A stretch of 64,000 nucleotides of DNA, taken from Streptomyces sp. NBC_01294. GTDB lineage: Bacteria; Actinomycetota; Actinomycetes; Streptomycetales; Streptomycetaceae. Each line of letters starts with the position of its first letter. The stretch's first letter is position 1. Positions 33,343 to 42,647 of this stretch are shown piece after piece. The position numbers were made by a program, and so were the translations under genes. Under the pieces are notes generated by a model, which worked only from the letters and a program-made list of their open reading frames with translations, had not been told where the DNA came from and did no database searches. The stretch lies in the NCBI RefSeq assembly GCF_035917235.1, contig NZ_CP108423.1, positions 3,413,001 through 3,477,000 on the forward strand. The letters run 5' to 3'.

Positions 33343-33809
33343 GCCAGGCTCCCGCGGAAGGCTTCCAGGTCGGTCAGCAGGGTGGGAGTGGGGACCGGGG
33401 GGATCTCCACGGACAGGACGTCCGCCTCCTCGGGCTCCGGCGGGGTGACCTGGGCCGAGAAGGCGTAGCCGTCACCCACCGGGCGGGCGTCGAGGCGGAG
33501 CACGGCCCCGGCCTCGACCGTGAAGGGCTCGCCGGACCCCAGCGCGGTCACCAGCTGCTCCGAGAAGTGCTCGGCTTCGGCGTCGCGCAGTCCGGGCAGC
33601 TCGAAGCCGCCGCCCTCGCCGTCCTCCGGCTCCCACACCACGGCCCAGACGTCGCCCGGGCCCACGAACTCCTCGGGCGTCACGCCCGCCTGTTCGGCGG
33701 CCAGCCGGACACCCGGGTCGGAGGGGTCGATCTGCGGGCGCACCAGGGCCACGTACGCGGTGCCGGTGCCGATGACGAGCTCCGGGCCGCTCACTGCGAT
33801 CGGGCTCAC
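33339..33809 (-). CDS. Unknown protein coupled within the menaquinone operon
   Basis: A 156-residue acidic, soluble protein without signal or membrane segments. It is coupled by GTGA overlaps both to mqnL upstream (start 33809) and to mqnP downstream. Segments include ELVIGTGTAYVALVRP and EFVGPGDVWAVVWEPEDGEGGGFELPGL. It does not match a family I know. Its placement between decarboxylase and prenyltransferase genes suggests a role in the same pathway or in protein stability, but that is inference from position. Confidence 0.7.
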   Translation of the reverse strand: MSPIAVSGPELVIGTGTAYVALVRPQIDPSDPGVRLAAEQAGVTPEEFVGPGDVWAVVWEPEDGEGGGFELPGLRDAEAEHFSEQLVTALGSGEPFTVEAGAVLRLDARPVGDGYAFSAQVTPPEPEEADVLSVEIPPVPTPTLLTDLEAFRGSLA

Positions 33810-35263
33810 AGGCCGTACTCCTTCCAGCGTCGGTCCACCAGGGCGGCGGTGGCCGGGTCGGACTCGACCATGTCGGGCCAGCCGCCGTCGCGGGTGTAGC
33901 CCTCCTCGGGGAGCTTCTTCGTGGCGTCGATGCCCGCCTTGCCACCCCAGAACTGCTGGTACGAGGCGTGGTCGAGGTGGTCCACCGGGCCCTCGACGAC
34001 CGTCAGGTCGCGGGAGTAGTCCGTGTTGCCGAGCGCCCGCCAGGACACCTCGTGCAGGTCGTGGACGTCGCAGTCCTTGTCCACCACGATGATCAGCTTG
34101 GTCAGCGACATCATGTGCGCGCCCCAGATGGCGTGCATGACCTTCTGTGCGTGCTTCGGGTACTTCTTGTCGATCGAGACGATCGCGCAGTTGTGGAAGC
34201 CGCCCGACTCGGGCAGGTGGTAGTCCACGATGTCCGGGACGATGATCTTCAGCAGGGGCAGGAAGAACCGCTCCGTCGCGCGGCCCAGCGGGCCGTCCTC
34301 CGTCGGCGGCCGGCCGACCACGATCGACTGGATCAGCGGACGCCTGCGCATCGTCACGCAGTCGATCTTCAGGGCCGGGAAGGGCTCCTGCGGGGTGTAG
34401 AAGCCGGTGTGGTCGCCGAAGGGACCCTCCGGGAGCATCTCGCCGGGCTCCAGCCAGCCCTCGATCACGACCTCCGCGTTGGCCGGGACCTGGAGCGGGA
34501 CCGTCTTGCAGTCGACCATCTCGATCCGCTTGCCCGCGACGAAGCCGGCGAAGAGGTACTCGTCGATGTCACCCGGCAGCGGCGCGGTGGAGGCGTACGT
34601 CACGGCGGGCGGGCAGCCGAAGGCGATCGCGACCGGCAGCCGCTCGCCCTTCGCCGCGGCGACGGCGTAGTGGTTGCGGCTGTCCTTGTGGATCTGCCAG
34701 TGCATGCCGATGGTGCGCTTGTCGTGGCGCTGGAGCCGGTAGAGGCCGAGGTTGCGCACGCCGGTCTCGGGGTGCTTGGTGTGGGTCAGGCCGAGGTTGA
34801 AGAAGTCGCCGCCGTCCTTGGGCCAGGTGAAGAGGGCCGGCAGCTGGTCCAGGTCGACGTCGTCGCCGGTGAGGACGACCTCCTGGACGGGCGCGGAGTC
34901 GCCCTTCACCTTCTTCGGCGGCACGTGGACCATCGAGCCGAGCTTGCCGAAGGCCTCGCGGACCCCGATGAAGCCCTGCGGCAGCTCCGGCTTCAGCAGG
35001 CCGCCGATCTTCTCGCTGATCTCGGCGTACGACTTGAGGCCGAGGGCCTTCAGAAGGCGGCGGTCGGTGCCGAAGACGTTCATGGCCAGCGGCATCGCCG
35101 AGCCCTTGACGTTCTCGAAGAGGAGCGCCGGGCCCCCCGCCTTGTTCACTCTGTCGACGATCTCCCCGACCTCCAGGTACGGGTCGACTTCGGCCTTGAT
35201 GCGCTTGAGGTCGCCCTCCCGCTCCAGAGCCCGGAGCAGCGAGCGGAGATCGTCGTAAGCCAT
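33806..35263 (-). CDS. mqnL: Menaquinone biosynthesis decarboxylase (UbiD family)
   Basis: A 485-residue prenyl-FMN-dependent decarboxylase. Family features are GGPALLFENVKGS, LFTWPKDGGDFFNLGLT, NLGLYRLQRHDKRTIGMHWQIHKDSRNHY (about 170-198), PEGPFGDHTGFYTP with the catalytic Glu, and HAIWGAHMMSLTKLIIVVDKD. In the futalosine pathway it removes the carboxylate from the naphthoate ring after 1,4-dihydroxy-6-naphthoate is formed. Needs UbiX, encoded at 30358-31050. It is the first gene of the operon with the unknown gene and mqnP. The symbol mqnL follows current usage, which I hold with moderate confidence. Confidence 0.88.
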   Translation of the reverse strand: MAYDDLRSLLRALEREGDLKRIKAEVDPYLEVGEIVDRVNKAGGPALLFENVKGSAMPLAMNVFGTDRRLLKALGLKSYAEISEKIGGLLKPELPQGFIGVREAFGKLGSMVHVPPKKVKGDSAPVQEVVLTGDDVDLDQLPALFTWPKDGGDFFNLGLTHTKHPETGVRNLGLYRLQRHDKRTIGMHWQIHKDSRNHYAVAAAKGERLPVAIAFGCPPAVTYASTAPLPGDIDEYLFAGFVAGKRIEMVDCKTVPLQVPANAEVVIEGWLEPGEMLPEGPFGDHTGFYTPQEPFPALKIDCVTMRRRPLIQSIVVGRPPTEDGPLGRATERFFLPLLKIIVPDIVDYHLPESGGFHNCAIVSIDKKYPKHAQKVMHAIWGAHMMSLTKLIIVVDKDCDVHDLHEVSWRALGNTDYSRDLTVVEGPVDHLDHASYQQFWGGKAGIDATKKLPEEGYTRDGGWPDMVESDPATAALVDRRWKEYGL

Positions 35264-35353
35264 AGGGGTCAGTATCCGTCACCAACTACCCTGGGAGTGT
35301 CACCGGGGCCCGAGCCGGGCCCCCCGTCACTGCCGGGGAGTCGGTCCCACACC

Positions 35354-35665
35354 GTGCTGCGCTATCTGCCGTTCCTCCTGATCCTCGCGCTGACCATCTA
35401 CGCCTTCATCGACTGCCTGAACACGCCGGAGGAAGAGGTCAAGCACCTGCCCAAGACGGTCTGGGTGCTGATCATCCTGCTCTTCTCCATCGTGGGGCCG
35501 GTGGTGTGGCTGTTCGCGGGCAAGAAGCGGTCGGCCGTCGGCGGCGGCGGGCGCCGCCCGCGGGGCCGGGCCCAGTGGGTCGCGCCCGACGACAACCCGG
35601 AGTTCCTGAAGTCCCTGCGCGACGAGCAGGAGAAGCAGGACAAGAAGGACGAGGACAAGGACTAG
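35354..35665 (+). CDS. PLDc_N-domain membrane protein
   Basis: A 103-residue protein with two transmembrane helices (about 4-22 and 35-54) joined by DCLNTPEEEVKHLPKTVW, the typical phospholipase-D-nuclease N-terminal (PLDc_N) domain without a catalytic part. A charged Arg/Gly then Glu/Lys/Asp-rich tail follows (KDEDKD end). GTG at 35354. It diverges from mqnL by 90 bases and ends on a CTAG shared with the next gene's stop. Confidence 0.82.
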   Translation: MLRYLPFLLILALTIYAFIDCLNTPEEEVKHLPKTVWVLIILLFSIVGPVVWLFAGKKRSAVGGGGRRPRGRAQWVAPDDNPEFLKSLRDEQEKQDKKDEDKD

Positions 35666-36786
35666 CCGGGCACGGCGGGCCGCTCCGCCTTCGGGAGCGC
35701 GCCGACGAGCCACGGCATCTTCTTGCGGGGAACCGCGATGAGCACCTCGCGCTCCCCGTCCCGGCACTGCGCCACCAGGTACGTGGGCTCGTACCGGCCG
35801 TAGAGCTCCATGGCTCCGGGGTCCGACGCGAAGACGGGGCGGACCTGCTCCAGCACCAGCCCGGAGGGCAGCGGAGCACGGCGGAAGGCACCGGTCGGGT
35901 CGACGCTGAAGGCGAGCACCCCCGGGGCCACCACGAGGTAGGGCCCCGGGCCGAAGCCGGTGTCGTCCCCCAGGACGTGGGCGATGAAGACGTGCTCCCG
36001 GTCGTCGCGGCGCGGCTCCACCTCGACCGTGTCGCTCTCGCCGCGCAGCGCCTTGCAGATCCAGACGGCCCCGATGACGACGGCGGCGAGCGCGAGGCCG
36101 GCGCCGCACACGCGCAGGAGCTGCCCGATCCGGAGGTCCGTGGCCAGGGCCGCGGTCAGCACGCCCACGCTCAGAAGGCCCAGGGTCACGCAGGGCACCA
36201 TCACCTGCCAGGGGGCGGCCCGCCGGGAGCGGTGGGACAGCCACCGCTGCCAGGAGCCGATCCAGATCAGGACGGGCCCGAAGAGCAGCAGGAACGCTCC
36301 CCAGCCGAACGGCACCGCGTAGGCGGTGTGGGGATCGGCGTCGGTGAAGGCGGTGCGCGGGGCTCCGGAGCCGTACACGACGTACCGGACCTCGCCGCGC
36401 CAGCTGACCAGCCGCACGGGGTCGCCCTGCGCGGGCACCACGCGGAAGCCGGCCCCTTGCAGGTCGAGGTGGCGCGTGCGTCCGTCGCCGAGCACGACCT
36501 CGACGTACGTGTACGTGTCCCCGCGCCCGCCCCGCCCGTAGCGCTCGACCGTCGCCGGTTCGGGACTCAGGCACTGCGCCCGCTCGCGCGGCGGCAGGCC
36601 GGGCGCGCAGGTGTCCGCGGCGGCGAAGGCGCGGGCGGCCGCGTCGGCGGTCCGTACGGGCACCAGCAGCAGGAGAGCGCCCACCAGGGCCGCGACGGCT
36701 CCGATGCCGATGGGCAGGGTCGCGTACCGCCAACTCGTCGCCGCGTCAGGTCTCTTGGTTTGCTCTCGGGTGATCACGAATCTCAA
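35662..36786 (-). CDS. Membrane protein of unknown function (DUF3592-like)
   Basis: A protein of up to 374 residues with a transmembrane helix at about 22-44, an exported domain (about 50-150) with the pattern RTRHLDLQGAGFRVVPAQGDPVRLVSWRGEVRYVVYG, three more helices between about 155 and 265, and a C-terminal cytosolic domain with HVFIAHVLGDDTGFG. The resemblance to DUF3592 lies in the extracytoplasmic part. Start uncertain: TTG 36786 (TGAGG 5 bases upstream) or GTG 36777. Confidence 0.65.
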   Translation of the reverse strand: MRFVITREQTKRPDAATSWRYATLPIGIGAVAALVGALLLLVPVRTADAAARAFAAADTCAPGLPPRERAQCLSPEPATVERYGRGGRGDTYTYVEVVLGDGRTRHLDLQGAGFRVVPAQGDPVRLVSWRGEVRYVVYGSGAPRTAFTDADPHTAYAVPFGWGAFLLLFGPVLIWIGSWQRWLSHRSRRAAPWQVMVPCVTLGLLSVGVLTAALATDLRIGQLLRVCGAGLALAAVVIGAVWICKALRGESDTVEVEPRRDDREHVFIAHVLGDDTGFGPGPYLVVAPGVLAFSVDPTGAFRRAPLPSGLVLEQVRPVFASDPGAMELYGRYEPTYLVAQCRDGEREVLIAVPRKKMPWLVGALPKAERPAVPG

Positions 36787-36793
36787 GACTGCC

Positions 36794-37699
36794 TCAGGCG
36801 GAAACGTTTCGGCCAGCGACTTGGGACGCCGCCCGCGCGAAGGCCCGCACCGCGCCCGAGTTGTCGGCGGCGCGCCACACCAGGCCGTAGCCGACCGGCT
36901 CCGCGTCCGCGAAGGGGACGTAGGCGACGCCGGGGCGGGCGTAGTACGTCGAGGTGTGGGCCGACGTCAGCAGCGCGCCCTGGCCGGCGGCGACCATCAT
37001 CAGCGCCTCCTGCATGTTCGTCACCTCCGGCCCGCGCCGGATGGGCCGCCCGGCCGGCGTGCGCGCCGGGCTCTGGGCCTCACGGCGGTACGGGGGCAGG
37101 TCCCCGGCGACGGTCAGCAGCGGCACCCCGGCCAGCTCCTCCAGGGACACGGAGTCCCGCCCGGCCAGCGGGTGCCCGGCGGCCACGGCCAGCACCCGGG
37201 CCTCGGTGAGCAGCGCGGGCCCCTCCCCCAGGTCGGCCTCCCGGACCGGAAACTCGGCGAACTGCACGTCGAACTCGCCCCTGCGCAACTGCCCGTACGG
37301 ATCGGAGAGCGGCACCTCGCACACCTCGACCGCGAGCCCCGGGTGGGTGGCGCGCAGGGACTCGGCGGCCTTCAGGACAAGCTCCCCGGCGGGCGGGGTG
37401 GTGAAGCCGACGTGCAGGACGCCGTCCGCGGCGCGGGCGGTGGCGGCGGCCCGGTCGAGGGCGGCCTCGATGGCGCGGTGGTGGGGTTCGAGGTCGTCGC
37501 GCAGCTGCCGGCCCAGCGCGGTGAGGGCGACGCTGCGGCTGGTGCGCAGGAACAGCGGCGCGCCGACCCGGCGCTCCAGGCGCTGGACGAGCTGGCTGAC
37601 GCGGGCCCGGGAGAGCAGCATGCGCTCGGCGGTCCGGCCGAAGTGCAGTTCCCCGGCGAGGATCAGGAAGCAGTCCAGCTCGTCGCGATCGGTAAGCAT
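36794..37699 (-). CDS. LysR-family transcriptional regulator
   Basis: A 301-residue regulator with the N-terminal winged helix MLTDRDELDCFLILAGELHFGRTAERMLLSRARVSQLVQRLERRVGAPLFLRTSRSVALTALG and a substrate-binding domain (about 90-290). ATG at 37699. It is divergent from the MFS exporter gene at 37813, so the exporter is the probable target. 113 bases separate the two starts. Confidence 0.9.
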   Translation of the reverse strand: MLTDRDELDCFLILAGELHFGRTAERMLLSRARVSQLVQRLERRVGAPLFLRTSRSVALTALGRQLRDDLEPHHRAIEAALDRAAATARAADGVLHVGFTTPPAGELVLKAAESLRATHPGLAVEVCEVPLSDPYGQLRRGEFDVQFAEFPVREADLGEGPALLTEARVLAVAAGHPLAGRDSVSLEELAGVPLLTVAGDLPPYRREAQSPARTPAGRPIRRGPEVTNMQEALMMVAAGQGALLTSAHTSTYYARPGVAYVPFADAEPVGYGLVWRAADNSGAVRAFARAASQVAGRNVSA

Positions 37700-37812
37700 G
37701 ACTGAACGAACGTTGTCTTCTTCGGCGTTGTTCCGAGCCGGGCACCGGGCGAGGGTGGTTGAGCCGGCAACGACCACCTCCCTCCCCTCTTCCGCTCCTG
37801 CGAGGCATCGTC

Positions 37813-39279
37813 ATGACCGAAGCAAGAATCCGCGGGCGCCGCCTGGGCGTGCTGCTCGTGCTGTGCGGCGCGATCTTCCTGGAAGGCATCGACGTCGCGA
37901 TGCTGAACGTCGCCCTGCCCTCCATACGCGCCGATCTCGGGCTCGAAACCGGCGCACTCCAGTGGGTGATGAGTGCCTACGTCCTCGGCTACGGCGGCTT
38001 CATGCTGCTGGGCGGCCGCGCCGCCGACCTGTTCGGGCGCCGGCAGATGTTCATCGGCTGGCTCACCGTCTTCCTCCTCTTCTCCGGCCTCGGCGGACTC
38101 GCCACCGAGGGGTGGCAGCTGATCGCCGCCCGGTTCGTCACCGGGGTCGCGGCGGCCTTCATGACCCCGGCCGGCCTGTCGATCATCACCACCGGCTTCG
38201 ACGAGGGCCCGCAGCGGGACAAGGCGCTGCTCGTCTACTCGGGCACCGCGGCCGGCGGGTTCTCCATCGGCCTGGTCGCCGGCGGGCTGCTGACCTCGAT
38301 CGGCTGGCGCTGGGTGTTCTTCGCCCCGGTCGCCTTGGCCGCGCTGATCCTGCTGGGTGCGCTGGCCCTCGTACCGAAGTCGCCGCGGCCCCGGCGGGCG
38401 TCCGGGCAGCGGCTGGACCTGGCCGGCGGGCTGCTGGTCACCGCGGCCGTGGTGCTGCTGGTGCTGGGCGTCGAGCGGGCCGCGCACGCCGGGGCCGGGT
38501 GGACGGCTGCCACGGTGGGGGCGGGGCTGGTGCTGCTGGGGGTGTTCGCCGCGGTCGAGCGGCGGGCGGCCGAGCCGCTGGTCCGTCTCGGGATCCTGCG
38601 CTCGGGGCCGCTGCGGCGGGCCAACGCCGCAGGGCTGCTGTTCGCGGGCGCCTTCTTCGGCTTCCAGTTCCTGGTGGTGCTCTACCTCCAGGAACTGCGG
38701 GGCTGGTCGACGCTCCAGACGAGCTTCGCGATGATCGTGATCGGGATCGACGCGGTGCTCTCGCCGACGGTGGTGCCGAAGCTGGTCGCCCGGTTCGGCA
38801 ACGGCCGGCTGATCTTCGGCGGGCTGCTGCTGGCGGCGCTGGCGTACGGGCTCTTCCTGCCGCTGGGCGCCGACTGGACGTACCTGGCGATGCTGCCGGG
38901 CCTGGTCCTGCTGGGGCTCGCCTTCGCGCTGGTCTACGGGCCGCTGACCATCGTGGCCACCGAGGGCGTGGCGGAGGCGGAGCAGGGGCTCGCGGGCGGG
39001 CTGCTCTACACGGCCTTCCAGTTCGGGGCGGCGCTCGGCCTGTCGGCGGTGACGGCGGTGACGACGTCCTTCGCGGTCCCGCTGGACGGGTACCGGGCCG
39101 CGCTGCTGATCCCCTTCGCGGCGGCGCTGGTGGCGGCGGCCGTCAGCCTGCCGGGGCTCCGGCGGACGGGCGCGGGCCGGGTGGTGTCCGGGGCGGGCGC
39201 CGAGTCCGCTTCCGCTTCCGCTTCCGGCTCCCCGGCCCCGGCCTCTGCCCCGGCTCCCGCCGCGCCTACGCGCGGGTGA
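37813..39279 (+). CDS. DHA2-family MFS exporter
   Basis: A 488-residue antiporter of the EmrB/QacA group with about 14 helices. Features: LEGIDVAMLNVALPSI (DHA2 first helix), GGRAADLFGRRQMF (motif A), GTAAGGFSIGLVAGGLLTSIGWRWVFF (motif C). The C-terminus is Ala/Ser/Pro-rich. ATG at 37813 follows GAGG. Its 3' end overlaps the convergent SRPBCC gene by 14 bases. Compare the separate DHA2 exporter at 6108-7622. Confidence 0.92.
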   Translation: MTEARIRGRRLGVLLVLCGAIFLEGIDVAMLNVALPSIRADLGLETGALQWVMSAYVLGYGGFMLLGGRAADLFGRRQMFIGWLTVFLLFSGLGGLATEGWQLIAARFVTGVAAAFMTPAGLSIITTGFDEGPQRDKALLVYSGTAAGGFSIGLVAGGLLTSIGWRWVFFAPVALAALILLGALALVPKSPRPRRASGQRLDLAGGLLVTAAVVLLVLGVERAAHAGAGWTAATVGAGLVLLGVFAAVERRAAEPLVRLGILRSGPLRRANAAGLLFAGAFFGFQFLVVLYLQELRGWSTLQTSFAMIVIGIDAVLSPTVVPKLVARFGNGRLIFGGLLLAALAYGLFLPLGADWTYLAMLPGLVLLGLAFALVYGPLTIVATEGVAEAEQGLAGGLLYTAFQFGAALGLSAVTAVTTSFAVPLDGYRAALLIPFAAALVAAAVSLPGLRRTGAGRVVSGAGAESASASASGSPAPASAPAPAAPTRG

Positions 39280-39769
39280 AGGACGCGTAGGCCTCGCGCA
39301 GCCGGGCCCAGCGGGTGTCCGTCCAGGCGGACCAGTCCGCCGGCCGCCCGGCCATCGCGGATTCCAGCAGTTCGAAGTGCTCGTGCCAGCCGGCCAGGCA
39401 GTCGAGGCGGACCTGCTCCGGCCCGCCGCGCTCGTTGACGAACCGGATCACCGTCGAGTCGGTCCCGACCGCCTCCAGGTGGAAGCGGATCCGCCCGTGC
39501 TCGCTGACCGTGTACTCCGCGACCCGCTCCACGTCCCAGGCGGTGACCCGCCCGGTCGCCACGGTGCCGGTGTTCAGCCAGCGCAGGGTGACCGCCCCGC
39601 CGAGCCTGCGCTCCAGGACGTCCGCCGCGGCCAGCCAGCCGCGCAGCCCGTCCTGCGTGGTCAGGGCGGGCCAGAGGTCCGCGTAGGCGCAGGGCAGGTG
39701 GAGCTCGAAGCGCAGCAGCCACTGGTCCTCGCCGCGGCGCTCGCTGGTGGCATGGCTCACGAGGGACAT
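39266..39769 (-). CDS. SRPBCC/AHSA1-family protein
   Basis: A 167-residue START-like fold protein. Segments LRFELHLPCAYADLWPALTTQDGLRGWLAAADVLERRLGGAVTLRWLN and STVIRFVNERGG...CLAGWHEHFELLESAM are typical of the AHSA1 branch, which binds hydrophobic ligands or acts as co-chaperone-like protein. No enzymatic residue can be identified. It lies between the MFS gene and the cytochrome c operon and shows no obvious link to either. Confidence 0.85.
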   Translation of the reverse strand: MSLVSHATSERRGEDQWLLRFELHLPCAYADLWPALTTQDGLRGWLAAADVLERRLGGAVTLRWLNTGTVATGRVTAWDVERVAEYTVSEHGRIRFHLEAVGTDSTVIRFVNERGGPEQVRLDCLAGWHEHFELLESAMAGRPADWSAWTDTRWARLREAYASFTRA

Positions 39770-39794
39770 GCCACCAGCGTCCCACTCCCGCCGG

Positions 39795-40883
39795 TCAGAC
39801 GCCCGCGTACGAGTGCTTGCCGCTGAGCAGGATGTTCACGCCGTAGTAGTTCCAGATCCAGCAGGCGAAGGCGAAGAGCGCGAGGTACGCGGCCTTGCGG
39901 CCCTTCCAGCCGGCGGTGGCGCGGGCGTGCAGGTAGCAGGCGTACGCCACCCAGGTCACGAAGGACCAGACCTCCTTGGGGTCCCAGCCCCAGTACCGGC
40001 CCCAGGCGTCGCCCGCCCAGATCGCGCCCGCGATGATCGTGAAGGTCCACAGCGGGAAGACGGCCGCGTTGATGCGGTAGGAGAACTTGTCGAGCGAGGC
40101 CGCCGAGGGCATCCGCTCCAGGACGGACGAGGCGAACCGCCCCGGCTTCCCGCCGCCTGCGAGCTTGCCCTCGTAGGCGTCGCGGAACAGGTAGAGGACC
40201 GTGCCGGCCGCGCCCAGGTAGAAGACGGCTCCGCAGAAGATCGCGGTGGAGACGTGGATCCACAGCCAGTACGAGTGCAGGGCCGGGACCAGCTGGTCGC
40301 TGTCGGTGTAGAGCCAGGTGACGGCGATGCCGAGGTCCAGCAGGACGGTGGTGACCAGGATCAGGCCCATCCAGCGGACGTTCTTCTTCAGGGCGAGCAG
40401 CACCAGGTACGCGCCGACGGCCACCGTGGAGAAGGTGATCGAGAACTCGTACATGTTGCCCCAGGGGGCCCGCTGCACCGACATCGCGCGGGCGACGACT
40501 CCGGCCGCCTCGACGAGGAAGGCGAGCGCGGTCAGCGAGATCGCGATCCGCCCGTACAGGTCGCCCTGCACGGTGCCGCCGGCGGCGCCGGGGCCGTCCG
40601 GCACGTCGCGGGTGCCGGCGGCGGAGCGGGTGACGACCTTCGGCTGGTCGAGGACGGCGGTGCTGCCGCCCTTGCCGCGGACCTGCACGGCGGGGGCGGT
40701 GGCCCCGGCCTCCCCGGCGCCGGTCAGCGCGGCGGCCGTACGGGCCACCTTGCTGCGGCTGCCGAAGGTCCACTCGGCGATGTGCGCGAAGAAGGCGAGC
40801 GTGTAGACCGCCATCGACGAATAGATCAGGTAGTTGCTGATCTCAGCCAGATTCTCGTTGGCTGCGGCTGCGAGCGGCGTCAT
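39795..40883 (-). CDS. ccsB: Cytochrome c biogenesis protein CcsB/ResC
   Basis: A 362-residue membrane protein, haem-handling partner of ResB in system II cytochrome c maturation. The tryptophan-rich WWD-like motif WGRYWGWDPKEVWSFVTW lies at about 291-308 and the family histidines are in SYWLWIHVSTAI and YLHARA. Around eight transmembrane helices. The first residues overlap the resB stop (ATGA). Together with ResB it exports haem and ligates it to apocytochrome c at CXXCH. Last gene of the operon. Confidence 0.93.
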   Translation of the reverse strand: MTPLAAAANENLAEISNYLIYSSMAVYTLAFFAHIAEWTFGSRSKVARTAAALTGAGEAGATAPAVQVRGKGGSTAVLDQPKVVTRSAAGTRDVPDGPGAAGGTVQGDLYGRIAISLTALAFLVEAAGVVARAMSVQRAPWGNMYEFSITFSTVAVGAYLVLLALKKNVRWMGLILVTTVLLDLGIAVTWLYTDSDQLVPALHSYWLWIHVSTAIFCGAVFYLGAAGTVLYLFRDAYEGKLAGGGKPGRFASSVLERMPSAASLDKFSYRINAAVFPLWTFTIIAGAIWAGDAWGRYWGWDPKEVWSFVTWVAYACYLHARATAGWKGRKAAYLALFAFACWIWNYYGVNILLSGKHSYAGV

Positions 40884-42634
40884 CCGCGCTCTCCTTCAGG
40901 GGTTTCTTCGACACGTGGTTCGGCCATTGCGGCAGGCGCGGACGGCGCCTGCCGGTGCAGCGTGGCGGCGAGGTCCGCCAGCTCCTGCGGCAGCCTGGTG
41001 GACTCGCTGCGGCCCAGGCCCGCCATCTCGACGACGGTCACGCCGTCCTTGCCGGTCACCGCGCGGACCCAGATCCGGCGGCGCTGGATGAACAGCGATC
41101 CGGCCAGGCCCGCGATGGCGGCGATCGCGCCCGCGAGGGCGAGGCCGCTGCCCGGCTGGTGGGTGACGGAGAAGGTGGCCCACCGCTCGATGCCCTCGAA
41201 CTTCACGCTGCCCGCGCCGTTGGGCAGGGTCATCGTGTCGCCGAGCGAGAGCTTCTGCTTGAACACCTCGCCGGACTCGTCCTTGAAGGACTGCATCTTG
41301 TCCGTCTTGAGCACGTACACGTTCTGCGGCAGGCCCGAGTCCACGCCGAGGCTGCCGTGCCAGGCGTTGAGCATGAGGCGCGGCTGGAGCGCGGCCGGGA
41401 ACTGCGAGAACATCGTGCCGTGGCCGTCGCCGGCGTACGTCGGCACGAAGACGGCGGTGAAGCCGAGCTGCTCCGTCTTGCCGTCCTTGTCCTTGTAGCC
41501 GTCGGTGACCTTGACGGCGCCGACGGAGGTGAGGTTGGCGTCCTGCGGGAGCATCGGCACGGCGTCCTTGAAGATCACCTTGCCGGTGGGGTCGGTCACC
41601 GAGAGGATCGGCGCGTAGCCGTGGCCGAGCAGGTAGACCTTGGAGCCGTCGACTTCGAGGGGCTCGTTGACCTGGATCTCGCGCTTCTGCGGCGTGCCGT
41701 CGGCGCCGTCGGAGAAGGTGATGTGCGCCTTGAAGTCGCGCGGGGTGCCCCGCTGCGGTCCGCTCATCTCGTACGTCGCGTCGAACCGGTCCAGCGTGAA
41801 GCTGAACGGCGGCAGGTCGTCGGGGTTGAAGAGCGTGCCGGGCTTGAAGTCGTCGTACTGGGTGAGCGTGTTCGAGAAGCCGGTGCCGCGCAGGACCAGC
41901 TTGCCGCCCTCGGACTTGAAGTACTGGCCCCAGGCGAAGGCCACCAGCATCACGATCAGCGAGACGTGGAAGATCAGGTTCCCGGCCTCGCGGAGGTAGC
42001 CCTTCTCCGCCGCGACGTGGCCCTCGCCGCGCTCGGTGCGGAAGCGGGCCCCGCCGAGCATCGTCTTCGCGTGCGCGAGGACCTCGTCCGGGGTCTTCTC
42101 GGTGCGCCAGGTGGTGTGGGCGGGAAGCCGGTCCAGCCGCCTGGGGGCGGCCGGCGGGCGGCCGCGGAGCTGGCCGACGAACTGCCAGGAGCGCGGCACG
42201 ATGCAGCCGATCAGCGAGATGAACAGCAGCAGGTAGATCGCGGAGAACCACACCGAGCTGTAGACGTCGAAGAGCTGGAGCTTCTCGGCGACGGTCACCC
42301 AGTCCGCGTTGGCCTCCTTCCAGGAGGCCACCTTCATCGCGTCGACGTTGGTCTGCGGGATCAGGGAGCCGGGGATGGCGCCCAGCGACAGCAGGAAGAG
42401 CAGGATCAGCGCCACCCGCATGGAGGTGAGCTGCCGCCAGAACCAGCGGACCCAGCCGATCACGCCGATGCCGACGGCCGGCCCGGTGGGGCTGTCCTCC
42501 AGCGGGGCGGTGGAGAGCTGGGCACCGGCCGCGGCCTCGGACGCGTCCGTGGCTGCGTCCGTGGCTGCGTCCGTGGACGCATCCGTGGACGCCTCGGTGG
42601 ATGCCTCGGTGGATGCCTTGTCAGTCGTACTCAT
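40880..42634 (-). CDS. resB: Cytochrome c biogenesis protein ResB
   Basis: A 584-residue membrane protein. After a repetitive Ala/Ser/Thr/Asp N-terminal tail come helices at about 65-85 and 120-145, the segment RSWQFVGQLRGRPPAAPRRLDRLP, a third helix, and a large extracytoplasmic domain (about 250-500) that binds apocytochrome, ended by a last helix near 530. Family motif FRTERGEGHVAAEKGYLREAGNLIFHVSLI includes the conserved His. It forms the haem lyase with CcsB. N-terminal repeat is described separately. Confidence 0.93.
   Translation of the reverse strand: MSTTDKASTEASTEASTDASTDAATDAATDASEAAAGAQLSTAPLEDSPTGPAVGIGVIGWVRWFWRQLTSMRVALILLFLLSLGAIPGSLIPQTNVDAMKVASWKEANADWVTVAEKLQLFDVYSSVWFSAIYLLLFISLIGCIVPRSWQFVGQLRGRPPAAPRRLDRLPAHTTWRTEKTPDEVLAHAKTMLGGARFRTERGEGHVAAEKGYLREAGNLIFHVSLIVMLVAFAWGQYFKSEGGKLVLRGTGFSNTLTQYDDFKPGTLFNPDDLPPFSFTLDRFDATYEMSGPQRGTPRDFKAHITFSDGADGTPQKREIQVNEPLEVDGSKVYLLGHGYAPILSVTDPTGKVIFKDAVPMLPQDANLTSVGAVKVTDGYKDKDGKTEQLGFTAVFVPTYAGDGHGTMFSQFPAALQPRLMLNAWHGSLGVDSGLPQNVYVLKTDKMQSFKDESGEVFKQKLSLGDTMTLPNGAGSVKFEGIERWATFSVTHQPGSGLALAGAIAAIAGLAGSLFIQRRRIWVRAVTGKDGVTVVEMAGLGRSESTRLPQELADLAATLHRQAPSAPAAMAEPRVEETPEGERG
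42546..42617. repeat. 12-base tandem repeat in the 5' end of resB
   Basis: Six units of a TCCGTGGACGCC-like 12-mer with variants encode the TEAS/TDAS/TDAA repeats of the ResB N-terminal tail. Confidence 0.7.
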
Positions 42635-42647
42635 GTCCGTGTAGTCC

